A stretch of DNA of 60,620 nt, taken from the NCBI GenBank assembly GCA_027624955.1, contig JAQBTG010000021.1:1-60620 (forward strand), given 5' to 3'. The notes below the pieces were generated by a model that was given only the letters and a program-made list of their open reading frames with translations, was not told the DNA's origin and did no database searches. Of this stretch, positions 51,281-60,266 are shown piece by piece. The DNA is from Pseudomonadota bacterium (GTDB lineage: Bacteria; Pseudomonadota; Alphaproteobacteria; UBA828). The stretch's first letter is position 1. Every line of letters begins with the position of its first letter. The position numbers and the translations under genes were made by a program.

Positions 51281-53179
51281 CTACTCTGCCGCTTGGTCCC
51301 TTTGCACCCAGCTCGGAAACACCGGTGGCGACGGCGGGGCGAGCCCGGTGTCTTCCTCGCAGCGCGCGATCAGCTCGGACAATGTGCCGCCTTTGTCGAA
51401 TAGCGGAATATCGTCGCCGCGCGCCGCGATCATTTTTTTGCGGAGTGCTGCGGTGGCGTCCGCATCGATGCTGAAATCACCGTCTGCTTCGACGATGACG
51501 ATGCCATAGCGCGTCGCCCCTTCAATCGTCGCCAGCCCACCTTCCACTTCCTCCAGAACAATTTCTGGCGGCCGCGCGAAGGGGTCACCCCAGCCGCCGC
51601 CGCCCCAGGTGCGGAAATGCAAAATATCGCCCGGCACCACTTTGACGCGGTCTACTTTGGCCGGCAGCACCGTGCGCGTGCCGTCGGCGCGCTCAAGAAT
51701 TTTGGAGCTGCGCGCACCCGGCAGGCCGCCCTTGACGCCCCACGGGTGAGTCAGCCAGCGATCGTCATGGATCGATACTTGGCCCTCGCGCAAAAAGCGG
51801 TAGCCGGTGTGGATGCCGTTGCCGCCGCGGTGCAATCCGGCGCCGCCGGTGTCGGGTATCGCCGCGTATATCTCGATTCTGAGCGGATACATCGCCTCGA
51901 CAAATTCATTCGGCACATTCATGAAATCCGGAAACATCGCGTGGCCGTCGGCGCCATCGCCTGACGGCTTGCCGGCGATACCGCCGAAGCCGATCTGATA
52001 TTGCTGAAACCACTCGCCATATTCATTGTGGCCGGAAAAGAAAAAATGCGGACTAGCGGAGAAGCCTGCGGCGCAGAGGTAGTCCGGATTGCCTTGGCCG
52101 AACAGGCCGTTCAGCACATCACACACCCGGGCAAGCGCATGTGTGCGGCCCGAAAGTGCCGCCGGCTTTTGCGGCAGAAGCAGGGAGCCCTTAGGTATTT
52201 TGATATCCATCACATCGTAAAAGCCGTCATTGAACAATATTTGCGGATCGGCGAGATAAATCATAAATACGCCGCAATACATTTTGGTCATTTCTTCATT
52301 GCAGTAGAAGTTAATGTGGCCGGCGGATTGCGGGTCGGTCCCGGTGAAATCCATCATCAGCTTTTCGCCTTCGCGCCACATGGAGCACGCAATGCGGTAA
52401 GGGCCCATGCCCAAGCCGTCGTCGCACACCCAATCCTCGAAATATTGTTTCTCCTCTGGAACATTGGCGATGATCAGATCGCGCACTGCGCGCCGGGTGC
52501 GCTCTAGCAGTTCATTCAGAGCCGAGTAATAGACATCGTCGCCAAAGCGGCTGGACAATTCGCTCACCCGATTGGCTGCCAGGCGGCAGCCCGCGATCAA
52601 CGAGTGCAGATCGCTGCGGTTCCATTCTGGCATGCGACAATTGTGCAGGATGAGCTTGAGAATGTCGCTTTGCAGAACGCCCTTTTGGTAGAGCTTCAAC
52701 GGCGGAATTATGATCCCTTCCTCGAAAATCTGCTGCGCGTCGGTTGGTATGCTGCCCGGAACGCGCCCGCCATTATCGGTCATATGGCCGAACATCGAGG
52801 CCCAGCCGATGACGCGGCCTTGCTTGAAGACCGGCAGCAGGACCAGCCAATCCGGCGTGTGGCTGATCGCACCGTCACAGGAATAAGGGTCATTGGTCAG
52901 GAAGATATCGCCTTCCTCTATTTCTCCTTCATAGACTTGCAAAAACGTATGGATAAAAGCGCCGTACTGGCCGACGACCATCTTGCCGTCACGGTTGGCG
53001 ATAAGCGGAAACTCATCATGCTGTTCGCGGATGCCCGGAGACATGGCGGTGCGGAACAGTACTGCGTCCATCTCAAACCGCGCACTTCTGAGCGCATTTT
53101 CGATGATATCAAGATCGACGGGATCAACATCGACGGTCTGAAACGGGGTTTGATTGGTCTCTATGATTGTCGCGGGCAT
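51281..53179 (-). CDS. hyuB: N-methylhydantoinase B/oxoprolinase family protein
   Basis: A 632-aa B subunit of an ATP-dependent hydantoinase/5-oxoprolinase-type complex that opens cyclic imide or lactam rings together with the A subunit. Family features are 'VDLDIIENALRSARFEMDAV', 'GDIFLTNDPYSCDGAISHTP', 'VIGWASMFGHMTDNGGRVPG', 'FTGTDPQSAGHINFYCNEEM', 'GRTHALARVCDVLNGLFGQG' and 'HRGGNGIHTGYRFL'. It is about 60-100 aa longer than many HyuB proteins, mainly in the C-terminal part after 'WGGGGWGDPFARPPEIV'. It starts 12 nt after hyuA. The true substrate is unknown. Confidence 0.93.
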   Translation of the reverse strand: MPATIIETNQTPFQTVDVDPVDLDIIENALRSARFEMDAVLFRTAMSPGIREQHDEFPLIANRDGKMVVGQYGAFIHTFLQVYEGEIEEGDIFLTNDPYSCDGAISHTPDWLVLLPVFKQGRVIGWASMFGHMTDNGGRVPGSIPTDAQQIFEEGIIIPPLKLYQKGVLQSDILKLILHNCRMPEWNRSDLHSLIAGCRLAANRVSELSSRFGDDVYYSALNELLERTRRAVRDLIIANVPEEKQYFEDWVCDDGLGMGPYRIACSMWREGEKLMMDFTGTDPQSAGHINFYCNEEMTKMYCGVFMIYLADPQILFNDGFYDVMDIKIPKGSLLLPQKPAALSGRTHALARVCDVLNGLFGQGNPDYLCAAGFSASPHFFFSGHNEYGEWFQQYQIGFGGIAGKPSGDGADGHAMFPDFMNVPNEFVEAMYPLRIEIYAAIPDTGGAGLHRGGNGIHTGYRFLREGQVSIHDDRWLTHPWGVKGGLPGARSSKILERADGTRTVLPAKVDRVKVVPGDILHFRTWGGGGWGDPFARPPEIVLEEVEGGLATIEGATRYGIVIVEADGDFSIDADATAALRKKMIAARGDDIPLFDKGGTLSELIARCEEDTGLAPPSPPVFPSWVQRDQAAE

Positions 53180-53191
53180 GTGGTCGCTCCC

Positions 53192-55252
53192 TCAACTCGG
53201 CCCGATCGGGCGGATCAAAATATTGCCGAACCTGTCGATCTCGCCGTTATGGCCGGGCAAGATCAGTGTGGTTGAATCCAATTGCGTGACGATCGCTGGG
53301 CCGACAAGGACATTGCCGCATTTCAGAAGATCGCGGCGGTACACGGCAGCCTGCTGCCATTCGCCATCGGCGAAGATATTCTCCTCCGAATATTTGGCGG
53401 CGCTGGCATCGGCGCTGCCGTCTTTGATGCGCTCGGCATAGGCTAGGGTCTCGCGCCCCTGCACGATGGCGCGGAGATTAATGAGCTCATGTTCGGTTTC
53501 AATCGCGAAGGTGTAGAGCTTCTCGTGCAGGCTGTCGAAAGTCTCGGCAATCGCGTTGAGGCCATGTTCGCGGAACGCGTCGATATCGACCGGCACCGGC
53601 AGCGACAGGATCTGGCCGGAATAGCGCACATCGACCTCGTAGCTGTTGCTGCGTTCGGATTCGGAAATTCCCTCGCCGTCCAGCGTGCGCGACGCGGCGG
53701 CGGTAAGTTCGGCAAATATATCGCCGACCTCGTCGGCGCTGGTTTCGGAAAAGCGCCGCATCAAGCTGCGCGAGGCTTCATCCCGCGAGCGCGTCGTGGC
53801 GTCGCCGTAGGCGCACAGCACCCCCGGCCCGGGTGGCACAATCACCGGCCAGCAATTCAAAATGCGAGCCAGCGCGTTGCCATGCAGCGGCCCGGCGCCG
53901 CCGAATGCCATGAGCGCAAAGTCGCGCGGATCATTGCCCTTCTGCACCGACACCAGCCTGAGCGCACCGATCATGTGTTCGTTGACGATATCGTAAATTC
54001 CCTGGGCGGCGCGCTCGGTGGAAAAACCGAGCGCGTCGGCGATGTGGCCAATCGCTGCTTCCGCCTTGGCGCGGTCGATTTCCATGTCGCCGCCGAGGCG
54101 TGACGAGGCCGGCAAATAACCCAGCACGACATTGGCGTCTGTGACGGTTGGTTGCACGCCGCCCTTGGCGTAGGCGGCCGGGCCGGGATCGGCGCCAGCG
54201 CTTTCCGGGCCGACGCGGAGCGCCTTGGTCAGCTCGGGCACATGGGCTATCGAGCCGCCGCCAGCCCCGACCGAGCGCACGTCGAGGGACGATGCGCGCA
54301 CCGTCAAATCGCCGACCGTGGTGTCGCGCCGGGTCTGCGCGACGCCGCCCTGGATCAGGCAGACATCAGTGGATGTGCCGCCCATGTCGAAGGTGAGTAA
54401 ATTATCGAAGCCGGCCTGGCGAGCAATCCACAATGCCCCGGCGACGCCACCGGCCGGGCCGCTCATGAGCAGGTTAACCGGTACGGTCTCGGCGCCGGCC
54501 GGCGTGGTGAGGCCGCCGTCGGAGCGCAGCAAATGGAGTTTCACTTTGCGCGAACGGCGCTTCAACTCGTCGCTCAAATTGCGCACATATTTTGAGACGA
54601 TCGGGCGCACATAGGAATTGCACACTGTGGTGATGGCGCGCTCATATTCCTGCATCTCCGGAATCACGTCGCACGACAGCGATACCGGCACGCCGGGCAA
54701 TTCCTCCGCGGCAATCTGCCCCGCCGCACGCTCATGGACATCGTTGGTATACGAGTTAAACAACGAGATGGTGAGGGCCTCGATACCGCGCCGTTTGAGG
54801 CGCCGGAGCGAGTCGCGCAACGCCGCTTCGTCCAGCGGATGGACAATCTCGCCCTTGGCGCCGATGCGCTCATTCGCTTCGATTGTAAGCCTGAGGGGCG
54901 CCAGAGGCGGGGTCTTGTTGAAGATCACCCAGGCGCCGAGGCCGCCGGGAACAAAGGATCGGGCGATTTGCAGAATATGGCGGTAGCCCTGAGTCGTCAC
55001 CAGGCCAACGCGCGCGCCTTGGCCGGTGAGAATGGCATTGGTGGCGATCGTGCTGCCATGCATCACCTGGTCGATTTCGGTTGGCTCGATGCCGGCCAGC
55101 TCGCACACCCGGTCGGTGCCGTTCAACACGCCGATCGAAGGATCGTCGGGGGTCGACGGGACTTTGGCGATGTGGAACGAAGAGTCTGCTTCGTTGATCA
55201 GCAAAAGGTCGGTGAAAGTCCCTCCGACATCGACGCCCAAACGATAGGACAT
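53192..55252 (-). CDS. hyuA: N-methylhydantoinase A/oxoprolinase family protein
   Basis: A 686-aa ATP-binding A subunit of the hydantoinase/oxoprolinase family. ATG 55252 ('MSYRLGVDVGGTFTDLLLI') is chosen because GGAGGGGG lies just upstream. The actin-like ATPase motifs are 'GVDVGGTFTDLL', 'LTFDMGGTSTDVCLIQGG' and 'SVGAGGGSIAHVPELTKALR'. 'MAFGGAGPLHGNALARIL' marks the C-terminal lobe. It forms an operon with hyuB and perhaps xthA. The 313-nt region upstream contains strong inverted repeats. Confidence 0.94.
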   Translation of the reverse strand: MSYRLGVDVGGTFTDLLLINEADSSFHIAKVPSTPDDPSIGVLNGTDRVCELAGIEPTEIDQVMHGSTIATNAILTGQGARVGLVTTQGYRHILQIARSFVPGGLGAWVIFNKTPPLAPLRLTIEANERIGAKGEIVHPLDEAALRDSLRRLKRRGIEALTISLFNSYTNDVHERAAGQIAAEELPGVPVSLSCDVIPEMQEYERAITTVCNSYVRPIVSKYVRNLSDELKRRSRKVKLHLLRSDGGLTTPAGAETVPVNLLMSGPAGGVAGALWIARQAGFDNLLTFDMGGTSTDVCLIQGGVAQTRRDTTVGDLTVRASSLDVRSVGAGGGSIAHVPELTKALRVGPESAGADPGPAAYAKGGVQPTVTDANVVLGYLPASSRLGGDMEIDRAKAEAAIGHIADALGFSTERAAQGIYDIVNEHMIGALRLVSVQKGNDPRDFALMAFGGAGPLHGNALARILNCWPVIVPPGPGVLCAYGDATTRSRDEASRSLMRRFSETSADEVGDIFAELTAAASRTLDGEGISESERSNSYEVDVRYSGQILSLPVPVDIDAFREHGLNAIAETFDSLHEKLYTFAIETEHELINLRAIVQGRETLAYAERIKDGSADASAAKYSEENIFADGEWQQAAVYRRDLLKCGNVLVGPAIVTQLDSTTLILPGHNGEIDRFGNILIRPIGPS

Positions 55253-55346
55253 ACGCCCCCTCCGCTTATGATTATTGCTTCGGGCCACGCCACTCGCAGA
55301 CCGAACGGCGCGAGTATTTCACGGATGAGCAGATGATGAAATGACG

Positions 55347-55380
55347 GCAAAGAAAAGACGGATCGGCTTGCGCCGATCCG
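55347..55380 (-). terminator. Terminator-like hairpin on the minus strand
   Basis: Arms CGGATCGG and CCGATCCG (55359-55380) form a perfect 8-bp stem with a 6-nt loop. Read on the minus strand, the hairpin is followed by the U-rich tract TCTTTTCTTT. It lies about 185 nt beyond the DUF1127 stop and 95 nt before hyuA, so it probably ends the DUF1127 transcript. Confidence 0.65.
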
Positions 55381-55390
55381 CCAGTTGTGG

Positions 55391-55484
55391 GGGACCCTGA
55401 GTAGGGTAGGGGTCCGTATCTGTGTCCGAAGGGCCGTTGGTCAGGCCCCGGGGGGGGATGGACGAAATCCGATACGGACTGACC
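55391..55484. ncRNA. Candidate structured RNA with mutually exclusive stems
   Basis: Three inverted repeats interlock. GGACCC/GGGTCC pairs 55392-55397 with 55410-55415. GTCCGTATC/GATACGGAC pairs 55412-55420 with 55471-55479, nine perfect bp. GGTCAG/CTGACC pairs 55439-55444 with 55479-55484. The first and second overlap at 55412-55415, so they cannot form together, as in a switch. It could be a 3' UTR-derived sRNA of DUF1127, a leader element of hyuA, or a protein-binding repeat. The strand is not determined. Confidence 0.4.
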
Positions 55485-55565
55485 GTTGATTAGGATGTGG
55501 CGTCGGTGGTGGGCACGGACAATTCAAAAAAACGTGAAGATCCAGCCCGCACCGCACCGGGCGCG

Positions 55566-55745
55566 TTACGAACGCGTCGGATGACTGCCGCGGCGCACAA
55601 GGCGGCCACTGACCACTGCGTCGATATCATTGCGTGAAATGCCGATATCGGCGAGCTGACGATCGCTCATGGCGCTGAGTTCATGGTTAACGCGGCTGCG
55701 GTTCTGCCAGCCGCGAAAGGTTGAGATCAAGGTATCGGCAAACAT
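55566..55745 (-). CDS. DUF1127 (YjiS-like) small protein, short form
   Basis: A 59-aa protein. ATG 55745 ('MFADTLISTFRGWQNRSRVN') has AGGAGAT 9-14 nt upstream; longer frames lack such a site. The DUF1127 core is 'HELSAMSDRQLADIGISRND'. Short DUF1127 proteins of this form are common in alphaproteobacteria, where some influence RNA turnover and nutrient responses. It stands alone with its own likely terminator and is the second DUF1127 protein of the window. Confidence 0.9.
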   Translation of the reverse strand: MFADTLISTFRGWQNRSRVNHELSAMSDRQLADIGISRNDIDAVVSGRLVRRGSHPTRS

Positions 55746-55960
55746 CGGTGTATCTCCTGAATACGGGTTGTTTGAGCTTTCCGGCATTGTTTCGCCGGCC
55801 GTCTCGCCAGCAATGCAAACCAACTTTCAGTTCCACATAACCAGCGTCTAAAACTCAATATGGCGTTTTTAGGAAATCTCACAACACACAGGATGGCACG
55901 CCTGACATGCGTTATACGCATATCAAAATACATTCAGTGCTGCGTCAGGTTAATAACTGG

Positions 55961-56731
55961 TTAATTCTTCGCGCGCTCCCGGGCGCGCTCCCGGGCGGCA
56001 TCGCCGAAGGCCGTAAATATCGCCAGGGAGAACGCGTTGTCGCGCACTTTCCATTCTGGATGCCATTGAATGCCGAGGCAAAACCCCGCCGCCTCTGTGC
56101 CGCTCAGCGCTTCAATCTGGCCGTCAGGCGCCCTCGCCTCGACGCGCAATCCGGGCGCCGGGCGGTCGACCCCCTGGGCGTGCAACGAATTGACCGCAAC
56201 GTCTTTGTCTGGCCACAGCTCGGCGAGAATTCCGCCGGCGACAATATCGAGGCCATGCACCGGCGCATATTGCGCCTCGCGCGCCAGGCTTTTGTCTTCG
56301 CGGTGGTCGAGCCGCCCGGCAACCTCGTGCACCGCCTGATGCAAGCTGCCGCCGAGCGCCACGTTAAACTCCTGACAGCCCCGGCAGATCGCCAGCACCG
56401 GCACCCCCGCTGCCACCGCCGCCCGAATAAGCGGCAGGGTGGCGCCATCGCGCTGGGCATCATGCAGGGTGCCATCGGCGCTGGGTGGGCCGCCATAAAT
56501 ATGCGGCTCGACATTGGACGGGCTGCCGGTAAACAGCAGGCCGTCGACATGCGCCAATATCTCGTCAGGCCCACTGGCCTCGCCGAGCGACGGAAGCAGC
56601 AACGGAAAGCCGCCCGCGCCGTCGCGCACGGCGGTGATGTATTTTTCGCCAACCACATGGAACGGGTGAATGCCGATCTCGCGCACGCAGGCCGAAAGCG
56701 CGATCAAAGGTGTCGGCGCTTCGTCAGTCAT
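55961..56731 (-). CDS. Gamma-glutamyl-gamma-aminobutyrate hydrolase family (peptidase C26)
   Basis: A 256-aa class I glutamine-amidotransferase-fold hydrolase. The nucleophile elbow is 'LAICRGCQEFNV' with Cys116, and the other triad residues are His224 and Glu226 in 'GIQWHPEW'. The N-terminal 'LIALSACVREIGIHPFHVVG' and 'LFTGSPSNVEPHIYG' fit the PuuD-like group. It would cut gamma-glutamyl amides such as gamma-glutamyl-GABA from putrescine breakdown. The C-terminus encodes a perfect 12-bp tandem repeat ('ARERARER'). It follows the LolA-like gene by 18 nt. Confidence 0.93.
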   Translation of the reverse strand: MTDEAPTPLIALSACVREIGIHPFHVVGEKYITAVRDGAGGFPLLLPSLGEASGPDEILAHVDGLLFTGSPSNVEPHIYGGPPSADGTLHDAQRDGATLPLIRAAVAAGVPVLAICRGCQEFNVALGGSLHQAVHEVAGRLDHREDKSLAREAQYAPVHGLDIVAGGILAELWPDKDVAVNSLHAQGVDRPAPGLRVEARAPDGQIEALSGTEAAGFCLGIQWHPEWKVRDNAFSLAIFTAFGDAARERARERAKN

Positions 56732-56749
56732 CGCCCGCTCCGCCGCCGT

Positions 56750-57436
56750 TCAACGGTCCTGGCGCGCTTCACGCGGATCGTCAAACACGAACAGCCTATT
56801 GTCGAGCACGATATTGGTCTCGGCGTCGAGCAACGCCACGGTCGTCACCAACCCTTGCGCGTCGATCACCTTCCACTGCTTAAGCTCCATCGGCGCTTCA
56901 CTAAAAAAAAGCGTGAGGCTGCCAAGGCCGGGGTCCTCGCGCTTAACCAGCGTGATGGCGAGCGCGCCCGAGCGCCGGCGGAATTCGGTAACGATCAGAT
57001 CGTCATTGAACTTGACCTCGTCGGAACTAAGCGCGCCAAGCGGCGTATCGAAAATCGGCCAGTCGTTTACCTGGCCAAGCTCGGTATCGTGAAAATGCAG
57101 CAACAGCCCGTCGCCCACGATCAACACCGGTGTCGGCGGCAAATACTCAACGCGCAGCCGCCCCGGCCGGCTGAGATAAAAAACCCCTTCGGCCGTGCCG
57201 CCTTCCGACGATGTTTGAAAAAACACGGCACGTATCGAATCGATCGAATTGAAATAATCCTCGGCGCGCTGCAACCAGCTCGCCTCATCGGCATTGAGCA
57301 CCGCCGGGATGGCGCCCTCAAACTCCGTCGATTCCTCGGCATGGAGCGGCGCCCAAGCCAGCAGCGCCCACAGCAGTATAGGCACTATCGGAACAAACAG
57401 GCGCGCTGTCGGGCGGGCTGAGAAATAACGGATCAT
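56750..57436 (-). CDS. lolA: LolA-like outer-membrane lipoprotein carrier protein
   Basis: A 228-aa periplasmic protein. The signal peptide ends near 'APLHA-EES' (about residue 33). The LolA fold is indicated by 'LQRAEDYFNSIDSIRAVFFQ', 'EGVFYLSRPGRLRVEYLPPT', 'LIVGDGLLLHFHDTELGQVN' and 'WKVIDAQGLVTTVALL'. It would ferry lipoproteins from LolCDE to the outer membrane. Alphaproteobacterial LolA proteins are divergent, and a LolA-fold paralogue is possible. It is the first gene of a pair with the C26 hydrolase. Confidence 0.88.
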   Translation of the reverse strand: MIRYFSARPTARLFVPIVPILLWALLAWAPLHAEESTEFEGAIPAVLNADEASWLQRAEDYFNSIDSIRAVFFQTSSEGGTAEGVFYLSRPGRLRVEYLPPTPVLIVGDGLLLHFHDTELGQVNDWPIFDTPLGALSSDEVKFNDDLIVTEFRRRSGALAITLVKREDPGLGSLTLFFSEAPMELKQWKVIDAQGLVTTVALLDAETNIVLDNRLFVFDDPREARQDR

Positions 57437-57700
57437 GCCGCCATTATGTAAGCGCTTGGGCAGAGTTCGCCAACTTTATCTGCGAGCGGCCGTTAATTGG
57501 ATTAAAATTAATATGGGCCGACAGCGCTACGCGGTGCTTGACCCACGGGTTCTTCATACTCGCTGGGCAAAAAGCGCGTGTTAGGCGAGTTGCAAAAATT
57601 TCTCCAGGTTAGTTTTGTTGGTGATCTACAACCGCTGGTACCTCGATTTTTTTCGCGGTAAGATCGTAACCTTGGGGCTCATGTAAAGAGGGCGGGGAAC

Positions 57701-58297
57701 ATGACAATCGCAATAATAATAATTTTGATCGTTGCCGCGTTGATCGTTCTGTGGGTGATCGCGATTTTTAACAGGTTGATTTCGCTGAGAAATCGCATCA
57801 ACAACGCGTTCGCCCAGATCGAAGTGCAATTAAAACGGCGTTACGATCTGATCCCGAACCTCGTCGAGATCGCCAAAGGCTATATCACCCATGAGCGTGA
57901 AACTCTGGAGGCGGTGGTCGCGGCGCGCAATGCTGCGGCGGATATGTTGTCCAAGGCCGCCGCCAACCCGAGCAGCGCTGGATTGATAAAAGATTTGATC
58001 GGCGCGGAAGGAAAATTGGCCGGCGCTCTGAGCGGATTGAACGTTGTGATGGAGGCCTATCCGGACCTAAAGGCCAATCAAAACATGATGCAATTGTCCG
58101 AGGAACTGACCAGTACTGAAAACAAAGTTTCCTTCGCCCGTCAGGCCTTGAACGATCAGGTGTTGGCCTACAACAACTACAAACAAAGTTTTCCGCCGAT
58201 GCTTTTCGCGGCTTGGTTCGGACATACTCAGGACGCCATCTTCCTGGAATTTGAGGACAGTGAGGCTATCCAAGACGCGCCGAAGGTTTCTTTCTAG
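57701..58297 (+). CDS. lemA: LemA family membrane protein
   Basis: A 198-aa protein with a single N-terminal TM helix ('MTIAIIIILIVAALIVLWVI'). A four-helix LemA domain follows: 'NRINNAFAQIEVQLKRRYDL', 'IPNLVEIAKGYITHERETLE', 'NQNMMQLSEELTSTENKVSF' and 'ARQALNDQVLAYNNYKQSFP'. The C-terminus ends in a conserved Phe-rich segment. The function is unclear; LemA genes commonly sit beside M48 proteases or DUF2207 proteins, as here (24 nt to the next start). GGGCGGGGA precedes the ATG. Confidence 0.95.
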   Translation: MTIAIIIILIVAALIVLWVIAIFNRLISLRNRINNAFAQIEVQLKRRYDLIPNLVEIAKGYITHERETLEAVVAARNAAADMLSKAAANPSSAGLIKDLIGAEGKLAGALSGLNVVMEAYPDLKANQNMMQLSEELTSTENKVSFARQALNDQVLAYNNYKQSFPPMLFAAWFGHTQDAIFLEFEDSEAIQDAPKVSF

Positions 58298-58321
58298 AGG
58301 CGCTCAGCTCGGGAAGCTTGC

Positions 58322-60259
58322 ATGAACTTCTTCGAAGCCCAGCACCGCGCGCGCAAAAAAACAGCGCTGCTTGTCTTCTTGTTTGGCTTGGCAGTGGTCA
58401 TCATGGCCTTGGTGACGAACTTTGTTTTCTGGGTGGCTTACCTTATTCGGGCAGGTAAACTTCATGAAATTCTTGGACCAGGACCCGAGGTCGTAAATTG
58501 GCCTGTATTTGGCGTTATAGGGATAGGTGTCGTCGCTGTCATAAGTCATGGCAGTTGGTCCAAGATGTCTCAACTATCGGCCGGCGGTAAAATCGTCGCG
58601 GAATCGCTCGGCGCAAAACTGATCGCACAAAATACGCGCAATCTAAAACAGCGTAGATTGTTGAACGTGGTGGCGGAAATGGCTGTCGCTTCCGGCACGC
58701 CGGCGCCGCCGGTTTATGTGCTCACGGAGGAGCGCGGGATCAACGCGTTTGCGGCTGGTTTTTCGCCCCGCGATGCCGTTATCGGGGTAACCCGCGGGAC
58801 CATAGATCATCTCGACCGAGATCAGTTGCAGGGCGTCATCGCCCATGAGTTCAGTCATATTTTCAACGGCGATATGCGCCTCAATATTCGCCTGACCGGC
58901 ATTCTGCACGGGATATTAATAATCGGGCAAATAGGGCGTTGTGTCGCATATGGCCGTCGGCGGAAGTCGCGCGGCGATTGGAGATTGTGGATACCCGGCT
59001 GGGTGTTGATGGCCATCGGGTTTGCCGGTTCATTTTTCGGTGGACTCATCAAAGCCGCAGTAAGCCGGCAGCGGGAATTTCTGGCGGACGCCGCTGCGGT
59101 TCAGTATACCCGCAATCCGGACGGGATCGCCGGCGCGTTGAAAAAAATCGGTGGGCTAGGCGCAGGGTCGAAAATTAAAACTCCAGCCGCCGCCGAAATC
59201 AGCCATAGCTTATTTGCCCAGGGCGTCTCCGGAATATTGCAATCATTATTCGCCACGCATCCGTCGTTGAGTGCGCGCATCCGACGCATCGATCCTGGCT
59301 GGGGCGGCAAATTCTTCAAGATCGATATTTCCGAATCCCGGTCGGGGGAGAAAAAAGGCATTGAGAGAATGTACGGCGCGCGAGGCGGCCGCGTAAAAAA
59401 AACCGCCACGATCGTCGCCAGCGCCACGATGGAGGATTTTGCACTGGCAATCGATCAAATTGGCAATCCGCGACAGGATACGATTGAGCACGCCAGAAAT
59501 CTTATAGATGCGCTGCCCGTGAGCGTTGTGAACGCTGCCGGCGAATCCTACGGTGCCCCCGCTGTGATTTATTCACTGATGCTGGATTCGGATCGTTTGA
59601 TACGCGAGCGGCAATTTACGCATTTGACAGAGCACGCTGAGCCGGACGTTGTCGCCTTAACGCGTACCTTCATGGCGGAAATGGCCGGACTGGATATCAC
59701 ATATCGATCAACATTAATCATAATGGCTGTCCCAGGCCTGAAGCAGTTGTCCGTAGATCAGTATCGAGTGTTTCGGAAAAACCTAACCGCGCTGATTGAA
59801 ACTGATGCAGAAGTCGACATGCTTGAATGGGTATTGCGGAAGATTCTGTTTAGTCATTTGGAGGAACATTTCTCTGGACCGATGCGCCGCAAATCACCGA
59901 CCTATCGTCTCGACCGATACTGCAAGGAAGTCGCACTAATTCTCTCCGCGTTGGCCCATGCCGGTCATCAAGCTCGAGTAGACATCGAAGAAGCATTCAC
60001 CGCGGCATCGGAAAAATTAAGCAATAGTGAAATTAGTCTGGTGGAGAAGAATCAAATTAGTCTGGCGGCTTTGGATCGCGCCCTGGACAGACTCACCCGA
60101 CTGGCGCCCGAGGACAAACCGCGCCTATTGAAGGCCTGCGCCGCTAGTGTCCTAAACGACCAGATAATATTGCCCGTCGAATTAAAATTGCTGCGCGCGT
60201 TTTCGGGGGTCCTCGATTGTCCGATGCCCTTGGTCCTCCCAGCCAAGGCGGCGAGCTGA
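58322..60259 (+). CDS. M48 family membrane metalloprotease (HtpX-like) with C-terminal extension
   Basis: A 645-aa protein, roughly twice HtpX length. Two TM helices lie at about 15-42 and 62-75. The zinc site is 'HEFSH' at 175-179 with the third ligand Glu252 in 'REFLADAAAVQYTRNP'. Two further hydrophobic segments lie between them ('GILHGILIIGQIG', 'WVLMAIGFAGSFFGGLIK'). Residues after about 330 form a helical extension without recognised domain. HtpX-like proteases degrade damaged membrane proteins. The pairing with LemA is common in proteobacteria. A truncated copy of its N-terminus follows 7 nt after the stop. Confidence 0.93.
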   Translation: MNFFEAQHRARKKTALLVFLFGLAVVIMALVTNFVFWVAYLIRAGKLHEILGPGPEVVNWPVFGVIGIGVVAVISHGSWSKMSQLSAGGKIVAESLGAKLIAQNTRNLKQRRLLNVVAEMAVASGTPAPPVYVLTEERGINAFAAGFSPRDAVIGVTRGTIDHLDRDQLQGVIAHEFSHIFNGDMRLNIRLTGILHGILIIGQIGRCVAYGRRRKSRGDWRLWIPGWVLMAIGFAGSFFGGLIKAAVSRQREFLADAAAVQYTRNPDGIAGALKKIGGLGAGSKIKTPAAAEISHSLFAQGVSGILQSLFATHPSLSARIRRIDPGWGGKFFKIDISESRSGEKKGIERMYGARGGRVKKTATIVASATMEDFALAIDQIGNPRQDTIEHARNLIDALPVSVVNAAGESYGAPAVIYSLMLDSDRLIRERQFTHLTEHAEPDVVALTRTFMAEMAGLDITYRSTLIIMAVPGLKQLSVDQYRVFRKNLTALIETDAEVDMLEWVLRKILFSHLEEHFSGPMRRKSPTYRLDRYCKEVALILSALAHAGHQARVDIEEAFTAASEKLSNSEISLVEKNQISLAALDRALDRLTRLAPEDKPRLLKACAASVLNDQIILPVELKLLRAFSGVLDCPMPLVLPAKAAS

Positions 60260-60266
60260 ACCCGCC

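Larger units (their letters stand above)
55253..55565. other. Intergenic region between DUF1127 and hyuA with strong secondary structure
   Basis: The 313 nt hold no supported ORF. They contain a minus-strand terminator-like hairpin (55347-55380) and a cluster of long inverted repeats (55391-55484), listed separately. The strip 55445-55457 includes ten consecutive G residues. The hyuA promoter is expected in the left part. Confidence 0.7.

Noticed and set aside
55971-55994. 12-bp direct repeat (two copies)
   Set aside because: It is coding (ARER repeated) at the C-terminus of the C26 hydrolase; noted there but not treated as a regulatory repeat.
55907-57421. 504-aa plus-strand ORF
   Set aside because: It is antisense to the C26 hydrolase and LolA-like genes, whose motifs and starts are clear; its composition is Arg-rich with no domain.
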